From the NCBI RefSeq assembly GCF_001435575.1, contig NZ_AZEA01000015.1:1-56993 (forward strand): DNA of 56,993 nucleotides, read 5' to 3'. The position numbers and the translations under genes were made by a program. The notes beneath the pieces are model-generated. The model was not told the DNA's origin. It was given only the letters and a program-made list of their open reading frames with translations, and ran no database searches. Position 1 is the stretch's first letter. Each line of letters opens with the position of its first letter. This DNA is from Lentilactobacillus sunkii DSM 19904. GTDB lineage: Bacteria > Bacillota > Bacilli > Lactobacillales > Lactobacillaceae. Positions 45,021 to 52,806 of this stretch are shown piece by piece.

Positions 45021-45892
45021 ATTGATAACCCTACTTTCTTTTTTTCGATAATTTTTGTCCAATTGTCATAAATCTGAATACTGCTGCTCTTCCATGAATA
45101 ATCAACGGTTCCGGAATCCTGGTCGATAAAATAATTCCGAGGTAATCTGATGGGCATCTGTTCGTACAGGTCCCGGTAGTATTCCAGTGCCAACGTGCCC
45201 TCGGAATACTCGGGGTGACCTGTGATGTACGTGCTGTGACGCTTTGCCGACGATAAGATGATTGGGCCGGTTTCAACTGATGATACGTCTACCAACAAGT
45301 CGGCCGGCAAATCATCCTCGTCGAGAACAATGCTAGTATGCCTGGATTGGGGCATTCTGAGTTGTTCCGGTCCAACGAAGCCTTGAGCAATTTCAGACGC
45401 CGGATTAATTTTATCAGCTGGAAAAATACCAAATAGTTTACTGATCAACTGGTGTTTTCTGATACCAAAGTCATGGAACAAGCACGCTTGAGCAGCCCAA
45501 CACTCGTACAAACATTCTGTACAGTGCGTGCGTGCCCAATCAATAATCGTTTCAATTTCGTTCCAGTAGTCAACTTGATTGAAAGGCAGGGTTTCCACTG
45601 GTGCACCGGTGACGATCAAGCCATCATAATGAAAGTCCCTAATTTGATCCAAACAGACATAATCCCGCTCGATATCTTCTCTCGACGTTCCTCGGAAATG
45701 ATGGGACTGCGGATACATAAACGTGAGTTCGGCGTCGGTGGAAATCTCACTGAATCGTGTTAAGAATTGCTGTTCTGTGTTCTCCCGGGTTGGCATCAAA
45801 TTCAACACCAAGATTGATAAAGGATTGGTTACTTCGTGGTGGTTCCACTTTTGTTCTGCGTTCAAAAATCCGTTTAATGCATTTGCCGTCAT
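45017..45892 (-). CDS. metA: homoserine O-acetyltransferase (MetA family)
   Basis: About 291 aa, first committed step of methionine synthesis; activates homoserine by acylation. Signatures: [45 protein letters not shown] with the nucleophilic Cys near residue 131, and [22 protein letters not shown] with the catalytic His/Glu. Annotated historically as succinyltransferase; the neighbouring O-acetylhomoserine sulfhydrylase suggests acetyl-CoA is used. The ATG at 45892 has AAGGAGA about 9 nt upstream. First gene of metA-metY. Confidence 0.94.
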   Translation of the reverse strand: MTANALNGFLNAEQKWNHHEVTNPLSILVLNLMPTRENTEQQFLTRFSEISTDAELTFMYPQSHHFRGTSREDIERDYVCLDQIRDFHYDGLIVTGAPVETLPFNQVDYWNEIETIIDWARTHCTECLYECWAAQACLFHDFGIRKHQLISKLFGIFPADKINPASEIAQGFVGPEQLRMPQSRHTSIVLDEDDLPADLLVDVSSVETGPIILSSAKRHSTYITGHPEYSEGTLALEYYRDLYEQMPIRLPRNYFIDQDSGTVDYSWKSSSIQIYDNWTKIIEKKKVGLSI

Positions 45893-45916
45893 CCAAATCA
45901 TCTCCTTAAATAAAAT

Positions 45917-46250
45917 AAAAAAGCTTTCGTCCACGTAGTTATATAACTACGGGACGAAAGCTTCGCGATGCCACCCTGATTTATCGTTACCTCACAATAA
46001 CGACCTTGATAAGTACGACAGATTTCTGTATCGAAAATATCCACTATTTGGTGGATACGTGCTTGAAGATGATGTTCTTCGTCGCACTCTGTTTATACTC
46101 GGCCATATATCGGTAGCAACCGGACACCCTAGCCTTTCGACCGGATACCTGACTCAGAGCTCATCTTCACGCCGCTGCAAACCGCTTCTCTCACCAAACG
46201 AAGCTCTCTTTAGGAATACATTAACGCTACTCTTCTCTTCAATGTCTAAT
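45917..46250 (-). promoter_or_regulatory. T-box leader of metA-metY (Met, ATG specifier)
   Basis: On the minus strand the T-box core AGGGTGGCATCGCG (45964-45977) is followed by a long terminator stem (45921-45963, AAGCTTTCGTCC with GGACGAAAGCTT) and TTTTTTATTTT. Upstream AAAGAGAGC and GGTGAGAGAAGCGG are stem I motifs. The likely specifier is ATG in GTGAAGATGAGCTC. CATC replaces the usual TACC in the core, a mild deviation. It predicts induction by uncharged tRNA-Met. Confidence 0.92.
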
Positions 46251-46271
46251 TTGTTTTTAATAATTGATGTA

Positions 46272-46300
46272 ACTTTATCATCTTGATTTACCATTGTCAA
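46272..46300 (-). promoter_or_regulatory. metA-metY promoter
   Basis: Minus strand TTGACA (46295-46300), 17-nt spacer, TAAAGT (46272-46277), directly upstream of the T-box. Confidence 0.75.
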
Positions 46301-46383
46301 CCAACTTTTTGAAAATATTTTTGCGAATATTAAAATAATATGAGTTTATAATAGGCAACATAGACTAAATGAGGGGTGGAACT

Positions 46384-47166
46384 ATGGATCAATCAATATC
46401 AGAAGACGAGTTAATCGCCGTCTGCGGAAAAGTCGGCAGAATCCTTCTCACGAGTGGTGCCGAAACTTCGCGCGTGGAAGGAACCGTTGAGTACATTGGC
46501 CGCGCAGCTCACTATGACATCACCTGCCATGCGACAATCACCGCTCTGTTCGTGGGTGTCAACAATCAGACCAGAACCCACTTGGTGAAAGTTCGCTTGG
46601 GCGATTTCAATTTGGAAAAAGTTGATGAAATTAATACAATGTCTCGAAAGTTTGTCACCGGCAAAATTGATTTTAACGAACTCAAAAAGACAATCAACCA
46701 AATTGACAAAAAAGTAATTGATTTCACCTGGCCGGAAAAAATCTTTGGTGCTGCATTGGTTTCCGTTGCCCCCATGCTGCTGTTCAAAGCAACCTGGTCT
46801 GACTTGGGGCTGGCATTTTTTGTTGGAATTTTCGGCTATTTGGCTGCCGCACTATCAAGTCCACGGATTAAAACACCCTACGTTTCACCCGGTTTAGGTG
46901 GATTCGTGGTTGGCTTTTTGGCTGCTTTTCTTCAGTCGATGGGAATTGCTACCAATGCTGGAAATATCATTGTCAGTGCCTTGATGCCCCTTGTGCCCGG
47001 AGTTGCCATTACCAATTCATTTAGGGAAATTATTGATCGAAATACGATTTCCGGGGTTGTCCGTGCCGTTGATGCACTCATTATCGCAGGTTCCATCGGT
47101 GCTGGTGTTGTGATTGGAGCTTCACTGTCCGGAATTATTTTCCATCTGATCGGAGGTGCCTTATGA
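46384..47166 (+). CDS. threonine/serine exporter, N-terminal-type subunit (second copy)
   Basis: 260 aa, DUF1212/YjjP type: VGRILLTSGAETSRVEGTVEYI, HATITALFVGVNNQTRTHLV, then five helices with SALMPLVPGVAITNSFREII. Paralogous to 23187-23957 but clearly diverged. GAGGGGTGGA precedes the ATG at 46384. It overlaps its partner by 4 bp (ATGA). Divergent from the methionine T-box operon; the substrate may be threonine, serine or another small amino acid (inference). Confidence 0.92.
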   Translation: MDQSISEDELIAVCGKVGRILLTSGAETSRVEGTVEYIGRAAHYDITCHATITALFVGVNNQTRTHLVKVRLGDFNLEKVDEINTMSRKFVTGKIDFNELKKTINQIDKKVIDFTWPEKIFGAALVSVAPMLLFKATWSDLGLAFFVGIFGYLAAALSSPRIKTPYVSPGLGGFVVGFLAAFLQSMGIATNAGNIIVSALMPLVPGVAITNSFREIIDRNTISGVVRAVDALIIAGSIGAGVVIGASLSGIIFHLIGGAL

Positions 47167-47621
47167 AAATTCTCATTGAGCTGATTGTCAGTTTTCTGTC
47201 AACCGTGGGCTTCGGCTTGGTCACCAACGTGCCGAGGCGCTCATTACTGCCTGCGGGAATTACCGGATCGCTTGCCTGGGTTGCCTATTATTTGGTTCTC
47301 CAAGTCGATAACGGTCTGATCCTTCCAAACTTCACGGCAGCCATCGTGATTGGCATTTTGGGGAATATTTCTGCCATGCTGTTTCGGGTCCCTGTCAACA
47401 TCATTTATGTCCCAAGCCTGGTCTCACTGGTTCCCGGTGGTATTTTGTACCTCGGCATGCGCAGTTTCACCCTTGGAAATGAAATGCGAACCGGTCAATA
47501 TATGTTTAACGCTTTAACAATCGCGATCGCCTTGGCAGTCGGGTTCGTTGTGGCCGAGGTCATCTTTTATCGCATAAAGCCCATATTGATAAACGCTTTG
47601 GAAAAGAAAAGTGAAAACTAG
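47163..47621 (+). CDS. threonine/serine exporter, C-terminal-type subunit (second copy)
   Basis: 152 aa with four helices, DUF3815/YjjB type: GFGLVTNVPRRSLLPAGITGSLAW and VPSLVSLVPGGILYLGMRSF. It pairs with the preceding gene (4-bp overlap) to form a split ThrE, as at 22722-23957. Its C-terminus ends in a lysine-rich tail. Confidence 0.92.
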   Translation: MKILIELIVSFLSTVGFGLVTNVPRRSLLPAGITGSLAWVAYYLVLQVDNGLILPNFTAAIVIGILGNISAMLFRVPVNIIYVPSLVSLVPGGILYLGMRSFTLGNEMRTGQYMFNALTIAIALAVGFVVAEVIFYRIKPILINALEKKSEN

Positions 47622-47724
47622 GAGGCCTTTTGTTTGAATACTGAGCAGAAGGTTTGAAAGACTTTGCTTACTTTATCGAAAAAAGATACTGGCACTCAAA
47701 TATTTACTCAAATAATGGTGCTTG

Positions 47725-47752
47725 AGTCCTGAAATTTTCAGGACTTTTTTTA
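47725..47752 (+). terminator. terminator after the second ThrE pair
   Basis: GTCCTGAAA and TTTCAGGAC with a short loop, followed by TTTTTTTATT. It lies about 100 bp beyond the stop. An upstream pair (GGCACTCAAATA / GGTGCTTGAGTC region) may extend the structure. Confidence 0.8.
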
Positions 47753-47785
47753 TTGGAAATTTGCCTGAACATGATAACGCTTTCG

Positions 47786-47929
47786 GAATAATCATTCTAA
47801 ATAGAATTTTATAAAATCAAACGCCGGTTGTATTTTACCGAGTTTAACAATTCCCTAAGTTTCTTGATTTTAGTGAAACATATAAGTTATTCGGAATAAG
47901 CACCAAAGTATATATTGTAATCATTCTAA
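47786..47929 (+). promoter_or_regulatory. two PerR-like boxes upstream of NADH peroxidase
   Basis: GAATAATCATTCTAA (47786-47800) and TTGTAATCATTCTAA (47915-47929). On the opposite strand they read TTAGAATGATTATTC and TTAGAATGATTACAA, 12 and 13 of 15 positions of the PerR/Fur-type box TTATAATNATTATAA. A related site lies before ahpC. No perR gene is in the window. Confidence 0.65.
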
Positions 47930-48020
47930 ACTATTCAACATTTATACTCATTAATATGTTACGCTATATTTAACAAGTGAATGACTTGTTCACAATTCGC
48001 AAAGAAAGGTGGAATTACTG

Positions 48021-49379
48021 ATGAAAGTAATCGTTGTTGGTTCGTCTCATGGTGGTTTTGAAACCGTTCGAGGAATATTAGCTGAGAAGCCCGATACTGA
48101 AATCCAATGGTATGAAAAAGGTGACTTTGTTTCATTCCTGTCTTGTGGGATGCAGCTTTATCTTGAAGGGGTCGTCAAAGACGTTAATTCCGTTCGTTAT
48201 GCAACCGCAAAGGGCATGCGTGCCAAGGGAGTGAATGTCTTCGTCCACCAGGAAGTCACATCAATTGATCCAAAAGCCCATACTGTCGTGGTCCACAATC
48301 TCGATGATGATTCAACCCGTGAAGAAAAATATGACAAGTTGGTTCTGTCGGCCGGTGCTGTTCCAGCCAGTATTCCTGTTCCTGGTAACGATTTAGCAAA
48401 CATCTATGCAATGCGAGGACGTGACTGGGCGATCAAACTAAAAGCCAAGACAGTTGATCCCGATGTTCAAAATGTGACGGTCATTGGTGCCGGATATATT
48501 GGGATTGAAGCAGCCGAAGTCTTCTCAAAGGCCGGCAAACACGTCACCCTGATTGATATTCTTCCTCGCCCACTGGCTCTGTATCTTGACCAGGAATTCA
48601 CCGATGTCTTATCCAAGACTTTGACCGACCACAATATCTACCTGGCAACCGGCCAAACAGTCAAAGAATTTAATGGCGAAAACGGCAAAGTCCAAAGTGT
48701 TAAAACGGACCAGGCTGAATACCCAAGCGATCTGGTTGTCGAGACTGCCGGCATTAAGCCAAACACCAGCTGGCTCAAAGATACCCTTGATTTAAACAAT
48801 AAGGGACTGGTTAAAGTCAATGATCATTTGGAAACCAGTCAACCCGACATTTACGCGGTTGGTGACAGCACTAAGGTACCATTTGCCCCTACCGGTAAAA
48901 AGCTACAGATTGCCTTAGCTACCAACGCCCGTCGTCAAGGTCGAATTGCTGCCAAGAATCTCCTTGGTCACGACATGAAGATGCCGGCCGTTTCCGGTTC
49001 ATCCGCCCTGTCAGTCTTTGATTACCACTTTGCATCAACTGGAATCAAAGAAGGTACTTCAGAAGCCAATGGTGTCAAGAGCCAATCAGTCTTTGTGACT
49101 GACACCACTCAACCACCATTTGTACCTGACGAAGCAGGCAATGAAGAAGTTTACTTCAAACTGACTTTTGATCCGGAAAATCACAGGATCTTGGGTGCTC
49201 AAATCATGTCAAAACGAGATGTTACTGCGAATATGAACGCAATCAGTTTGGCAATTCAAGGCAGCATGACGTTGGATGATTTGGCTTATGCCGATTTCTT
49301 CTTCCAACCAGGATTCGACCGTCCATGGAACGTCATTAACGTCGCAGCTCAAAAAGCATTACAGGACTTGTCAAAATAA
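48021..49379 (+). CDS. npr: NADH peroxidase
   Basis: FAD enzyme of about 453 aa that reduces H2O2 to water with NADH. MKVIVVGSSHGGFET carries active-site His10; SFLSCGMQLYLEG carries Cys42, which cycles through a sulfenic acid. NADH fold VTVIGAGYIGIEAAEVF; FAD segment IYAVGDST; C-terminal FFFQPGFDRPWNVIN. It follows enterococcal Npr closely. The ATG at 48021 has AAAGGTGG 8 nt upstream; a GTG four codons earlier overlaps this site. Two PerR-like boxes lie upstream. Confidence 0.95.
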   Translation: MKVIVVGSSHGGFETVRGILAEKPDTEIQWYEKGDFVSFLSCGMQLYLEGVVKDVNSVRYATAKGMRAKGVNVFVHQEVTSIDPKAHTVVVHNLDDDSTREEKYDKLVLSAGAVPASIPVPGNDLANIYAMRGRDWAIKLKAKTVDPDVQNVTVIGAGYIGIEAAEVFSKAGKHVTLIDILPRPLALYLDQEFTDVLSKTLTDHNIYLATGQTVKEFNGENGKVQSVKTDQAEYPSDLVVETAGIKPNTSWLKDTLDLNNKGLVKVNDHLETSQPDIYAVGDSTKVPFAPTGKKLQIALATNARRQGRIAAKNLLGHDMKMPAVSGSSALSVFDYHFASTGIKEGTSEANGVKSQSVFVTDTTQPPFVPDEAGNEEVYFKLTFDPENHRILGAQIMSKRDVTANMNAISLAIQGSMTLDDLAYADFFFQPGFDRPWNVINVAAQKALQDLSK

Positions 49380-49482
49380 ATAATTAGCTGAATTCCTCTG
49401 AAAAAAGATTGCTCAAAGTTACTCAAGCTCAAATTTGCGGTATAGTGAAGATGTAGCTAAATCTTTTTTGGGAGGAATTCTT

Positions 49483-50124
49483 TTGAAAACTGTATTAATT
49501 CTTGGTGCTGCCGGACAAATTTCCAGTTTCTTAATTCCCCAGCTCTTAAAACAAACTGATTTTAATTTAAAACTGTACGCTCGGAACGCAAGCAACCGAA
49601 TTAAAGTGACCGATCCAAAACGGGAAACCGTGATCGATGGCGATTTCAACGACAAAGACACGTTAAACAAGGCAATGGATGGTGTTGATGCCGTTTATCT
49701 CAACGAAATGCGCGACATCACCTCCGTTAATAACATCATTGAAGCAATGGACGCCAACCACGTTCGTCAATTCATCGGTGCCACAGTCTTGGGCATCGAA
49801 GACGAAGTTAAGGGTGCCTTTGGCCAATGGAATACCAGCATGATCGAAAGCTCGATTACCAAACGAAAAGTAACCGCAAAAGCGATTAAAGATTCTGATT
49901 TGACTTATACGTTGTTGCGTCTGGCATGGCTGTATGACAAAGACGGCAATACCAATTACGAGTTGACTCAAAGCGGTGAACCATTTGGCGGAACAGAAGT
50001 AACCCGTCAGGCGGTTGCCCAACTCATCGTTGATATTTTGAATGATGATTCACGCAAGTATGCGCGCAAGAGTCTTGGTGTCAACGAACCAAACACCAAT
50101 TTCGATAAACCATCATTTTATTAA
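49483..50124 (+). CDS. NAD(P)-binding protein (NmrA/SDR-like)
   Basis: 213 aa from a TTG at 49483 (MKTVLILGAAGQISSFLIPQLL) with GGGAGGAA upstream. ILGAAGQIS is the GxxGxxG-type nucleotide-binding turn. DGVDAVYLNEM and FIGATVLGI follow, and there is no canonical YxxxK catalytic pair, so it is of the atypical (NmrA-like) class. Such proteins may sense or use NAD(P)H. It lies between npr and ahpC with its own ribosome binding site, so a link with redox stress is likely but unproven. Confidence 0.87.
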   Translation: MKTVLILGAAGQISSFLIPQLLKQTDFNLKLYARNASNRIKVTDPKRETVIDGDFNDKDTLNKAMDGVDAVYLNEMRDITSVNNIIEAMDANHVRQFIGATVLGIEDEVKGAFGQWNTSMIESSITKRKVTAKAIKDSDLTYTLLRLAWLYDKDGNTNYELTQSGEPFGGTEVTRQAVAQLIVDILNDDSRKYARKSLGVNEPNTNFDKPSFY

Positions 50125-50134
50125 TCTCCATGAC

Positions 50135-50175
50135 AAATAGGATTCAACAACCGATCGGCTGCTGAATCCTATTTT
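50135..50175. terminator. bidirectional terminator between convergent redox genes
   Basis: AAATAGGATTCA and TGAATCCTATTT form a 12-bp stem with an inner loop and T runs on both strands. It serves the NmrA-like gene and ahpC. Confidence 0.85.
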
Positions 50176-50203
50176 GTTGACCATATTTGAATTTGTTAAT
50201 TAA

Positions 50204-50767
50204 CTAAATTTTGCCAACCAATTTAGTGCCTGGTTTAAGTGTCTTTTCTCCCGGCTTCCAATTAGCTGGGCAGACTTGATCACCATGTTCAGCCACAAAC
50301 TGAGCAGCTTCCAACGTCCGCAATACTTCTTTGGCGTTTCGGCCGATGCCCATATCATTAATCGTGTATGAACGGACTTTGCCTTCAGGGTCAATGATGA
50401 ACACCCCACGATAGGCTTGACCGGCATCTTCATCCAAGACTTCGAAGAAACGGGCAAGCTTGCCGGCAGGATCAGCAATCATTGGATATTCAACCTTACC
50501 AACTTCCTCGCTCTGCTCATGCCATGCCTGGTGAACGAATTCTGTATCTTCAGAAACCGAATAGATTTCAGCACCGGCTTTTTTGAAATCTTCATAATTA
50601 TCGGCCAAGTCGCCCAATTCGGTTGGACAAACAAATGAAAAGTCAGCCGGATAGAAGAAAACAATTGACCAATGCCCCAATAGGTCCTTCTTGGTAATCT
50701 GCTTAACATCCCCATCTTGAAATGCATTTACCTTAAAATCGTCAATTTCTTTACCAATGAAATTCAT
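50204..50767 (-). CDS. ahpC: alkyl hydroperoxide reductase subunit C (peroxiredoxin)
   Basis: Typical 2-Cys peroxiredoxin of 187 aa. Peroxidatic Cys47 in FSFVCPTEL; resolving Cys166 in VCPANW; GxxxR-type segments TEFVHQAWHE and YPMIADPAGKLARFF. AGGAGGA precedes the ATG. No ahpF or thioredoxin reductase is adjacent, so the electron donor is encoded elsewhere. A PerR-like box overlaps its promoter. Confidence 0.97.
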   Translation of the reverse strand: MNFIGKEIDDFKVNAFQDGDVKQITKKDLLGHWSIVFFYPADFSFVCPTELGDLADNYEDFKKAGAEIYSVSEDTEFVHQAWHEQSEEVGKVEYPMIADPAGKLARFFEVLDEDAGQAYRGVFIIDPEGKVRSYTINDMGIGRNAKEVLRTLEAAQFVAEHGDQVCPANWKPGEKTLKPGTKLVGKI

Positions 50768-50807
50768 ATTCGTATCCTCCTATGTCAGTCATTTACTACC
50801 TGACTCC

Positions 50808-50848
50808 AGTGTACGATATTCTTAGAACGTTTTCAATAATGATTCTAA
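50808..50848 (-). promoter_or_regulatory. ahpC promoter with PerR-like box
   Basis: Minus strand TTGAAA (50831-50836), 17-nt spacer, TACACT (50808-50813). TTAGAATCATTATTG (50834-50848, minus strand) matches the PerR box at 12 of 15 positions and overlaps the -35 element. Confidence 0.7.
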
Positions 50849-50936
50849 ACTAGAACTAATTTAAATATTATGAATCCCACTCTATCAACTTTATTGCATA
50901 CCATGGCTTCATGAATTTAATAAGTCTATTTACAAA

Positions 50937-50967
50937 TAAAGCAGCCGGAAATTGTTCCGACTGCTTG
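50937..50967 (-). terminator. terminator after the small secreted protein gene
   Basis: AAGCAGTCGGA and TCCGGCTGCTT pair around 7 nt, followed by TATTTG on the minus strand. Confidence 0.75.
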
Positions 50968-50971
50968 TTGA

Positions 50972-51421
50972 TTAATATTTGTAAAACACACCATTACCAT
51001 CTGACCGACCATTAACTTGTTTGAAATAGATCTTGTGATGGCTATAAACTTTGGCTAAGAAGTGAATTTTTAATCCACCAGCAGGGGCGTTATTGTACTC
51101 ACGACCCACAATACTATACACATGCTTACCGAGATATCTGTAATGGAGCTTGTTGGAATAGTTTGGATCCTGCGGTGGAAACTTGGGTGAATTGGTTAAT
51201 GCATGCTTGGTGATGTGCAAATGTGCCCGCCCGGTTACTCCTGATAGTCTGGCCACTTTGGTCCGCCACTTACCGCGAAGAATTTTTGGTGTTCCCTGAT
51301 GCCAAGTTGCAGCAGAGGTGTTGTTCACGGCTCCCGCCATCACAAACAGTGCAACGGCTGCGAAAACCGCCACCAACACCCCTTTGATCATTTGGTTCAA
51401 ATTACGTCTCAATATGTTCAC
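50972..51421 (-). CDS. small secreted protein
   Basis: 149 aa. The N-terminus MNILRRNLNQMIKGVLVAVF plus AAVALFVMAGAVNNTSAA is a classic signal peptide, cleaved near SAA/TW. The mature part of about 108 aa is basic and rich in Tyr, His and Lys (GKWRTKVARLSG, YRYLGKHVYSIVGREYNN, HKIYFKQVNG). It resembles the small secreted lactobacillar proteins of unknown role. The start is GTG with GAGAGG very close, so the exact start is uncertain. Confidence 0.78.
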   Translation of the reverse strand: MNILRRNLNQMIKGVLVAVFAAVALFVMAGAVNNTSAATWHQGTPKILRGKWRTKVARLSGVTGRAHLHITKHALTNSPKFPPQDPNYSNKLHYRYLGKHVYSIVGREYNNAPAGGLKIHFLAKVYSHHKIYFKQVNGRSDGNGVFYKY

Positions 51422-51484
51422 GTTCCTCTCATCGTTGATAACTAAATTATAGCCTTTCGAGAAACGAACAGCTCAACAAATTTA

Positions 51485-51802
51485 TTAATCAAAAATCTTT
51501 TTTGCGATGCCAAATGCCGACCAAGCTTTTGGCCAGCCTGCATAAAATGCTAAATGAGTGATGATTTCAACCATCTCATCCTTGGTTACACCATTTGCCT
51601 TGGCAATCTTCATATGCGCCTCCAACTGCGGGAACAGCCCTTGAGACATCAGGCTTGCGCAGGTAATCATACTGCGGTCCCGTGCGGATAATTGTGATTC
51701 TCTTGACCAAACTTCCCCAAACAAAACATCATCATTTAATTCAGCAAATTTCGGCGCAAAATCTCCCAATGCATCCCGACCTGCTGTTTGTTTTTTTGTC
51801 AT
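51485..51802 (-). CDS. carboxymuconolactone decarboxylase family protein
   Basis: 105 aa, AhpD/CMD fold. Signature ELNDDVLFGEVWSRESQLSARDRSMITCASL and GVTKDEMVEIITHLAFYAGWPKAWSA. The CxxC of true AhpD is absent (TCASLMSQ holds one Cys), so peroxidase activity is doubtful. It follows the cupin gene by 2 bp, a common partnership in lactobacilli, under the control of the divergent MerR protein. Confidence 0.93.
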   Translation of the reverse strand: MTKKQTAGRDALGDFAPKFAELNDDVLFGEVWSRESQLSARDRSMITCASLMSQGLFPQLEAHMKIAKANGVTKDEMVEIITHLAFYAGWPKAWSAFGIAKKIFD

Positions 51803-51804
51803 AA

Positions 51805-52221
51805 TTACTTAACCTCCAATTTGTCATATTTTTCATCTGAAACAGGTTCCAGCCATTCTGGGGTCCCAGCCGTAATCGCAATGTGTGAAAACCAACTGTC
51901 TTTGGTTGCGCCATGCCAGTGCTTGACGCCATCATGGGTCACCACAACGTCACCGGGAACCAAATGTTGCGCCGGCTTCCCAGCTTCTTGATACCAGCCT
52001 TCACCACCAGTCACCAATAAAATTTGGTAGCCGTCATGGTGAATGTGCCAGTTATTGCGACAGCCGGGCTCAAAGGTCACATTGCCAACACCCACGTTCA
52101 CTTCAGGATCATTAACCAATCCCTGCAGATAGCTTTGACCAACAAAATATTTTGCATATGCGTCATTTTTCGGACCAGCGGGAAAAATAACCCCGTCCTT
52201 GATACTTTCATTTTTTGCCAT
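51805..52221 (-). CDS. cupin domain protein
   Basis: 138 aa from the ATG at 52221 (MAKNESIKDGVIFPAGPKND) with AAGGAGG upstream. Single cupin_2 barrel: motif 1 NNWHIHHDGYQILLVTGGEGWY has the metal-binding His residues and Gln in place of Glu; motif 2 is PGDVVVTHDGVKHWHGA. Family members are dioxygenases, isomerases or quercetinase-like; the substrate is unknown. First gene of the cupin-CMD pair. Confidence 0.93.
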   Translation of the reverse strand: MAKNESIKDGVIFPAGPKNDAYAKYFVGQSYLQGLVNDPEVNVGVGNVTFEPGCRNNWHIHHDGYQILLVTGGEGWYQEAGKPAQHLVPGDVVVTHDGVKHWHGATKDSWFSHIAITAGTPEWLEPVSDEKYDKLEVK

Positions 52222-52269
52222 TAAATCCTCCTTGATTTGCAAGATTCGGTTTACAAGGAGTAGACTACA

Positions 52270-52298
52270 ACTTAAAGTGAACTTTAAGTCAACTGTTT
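52270..52298 (-). promoter_or_regulatory. MerR operator/promoter of the cupin-CMD operon
   Basis: A perfect palindrome (52270-52289, ACTTAAAGT-GA-ACTTTAAGT) lies between TTGACT (52287-52292) and TAGTCT, read on the minus strand. The spacer is 19 nt, the over-long spacing that MerR activators correct by twisting DNA. On the plus strand TTTACA-17-TAAAGT overlaps it and may drive merR. Confidence 0.78.
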
Positions 52299-52318
52299 TT
52301 GATACTGGAGGAATTTAT

Positions 52319-52756
52319 ATGCCCACAACAACCAAAGAACCCACTTACGAAATCGGCCAATTTGCCGGGATCGTCGGCCTTTCTGCACCAACCATCCGTT
52401 ATTACGAAAATCAGGGCCTGCTCAAAGCCCGCCGAACTGCCAATGGCCGAAGGTACTTCACCGAACAGGACATTAAATGGGTCAAATTCCTGCTCCACCT
52501 CAAAGGAACCGGAATGAGCATCAACGACCTGAAGAAATATGTGACATGGCGAGCTGAAGGTGATTCAACCATTCCGTATCGCCTTGATTTGCTCAAACAA
52601 ACCAAAGCGGATTTCATGGAAGAATATCGCCAGGTCCAACATCACTTACAAATTCTAAACGACAAAATTGACTGGTATGAAGCTAAAGAATCCGGTAAAG
52701 ATACCGGCAAGGAACCATTTGCAGATTATCTTAAACAAGTCGGTCATGAAGAATAA
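52319..52756 (+). CDS. MerR family transcriptional regulator
   Basis: 145 aa from the ATG at 52319 with GGAGGAA upstream. MerR DNA-binding domain: YEIGQFAGIVGLSAPTIRYYENQGLL, then GRRYFTEQDIKWVKFLLHLKGTGMSINDLKKYV, then a coiled-coil dimer helix (KADFMEEYRQVQHHLQILNDKIDWYEAK). No cysteine metal site, so it is not a metal sensor of classic type. Divergent from the cupin-CMD operon, whose promoter has MerR geometry. Confidence 0.95.
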   Translation: MPTTTKEPTYEIGQFAGIVGLSAPTIRYYENQGLLKARRTANGRRYFTEQDIKWVKFLLHLKGTGMSINDLKKYVTWRAEGDSTIPYRLDLLKQTKADFMEEYRQVQHHLQILNDKIDWYEAKESGKDTGKEPFADYLKQVGHEE

Positions 52757-52757
52757 A

Positions 52758-52789
52758 AAAAGGGAAATGCAAAATTGCGTTTCCCTTTC
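52758..52789. terminator. bidirectional terminator between merR and cfa
   Basis: AAAGGGAAATGC and GCGTTTCCCTTT with a 5- to 7-nt loop. A and T runs lie on both sides. Confidence 0.85.
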
Positions 52790-52806
52790 GTGCTTTTATC
52801 AAAGGT

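Noticed and set aside
51485-51802. AhpD alkylhydroperoxidase
   Set aside because: The CxxC active site is absent, so only the wider CMD family is claimed.
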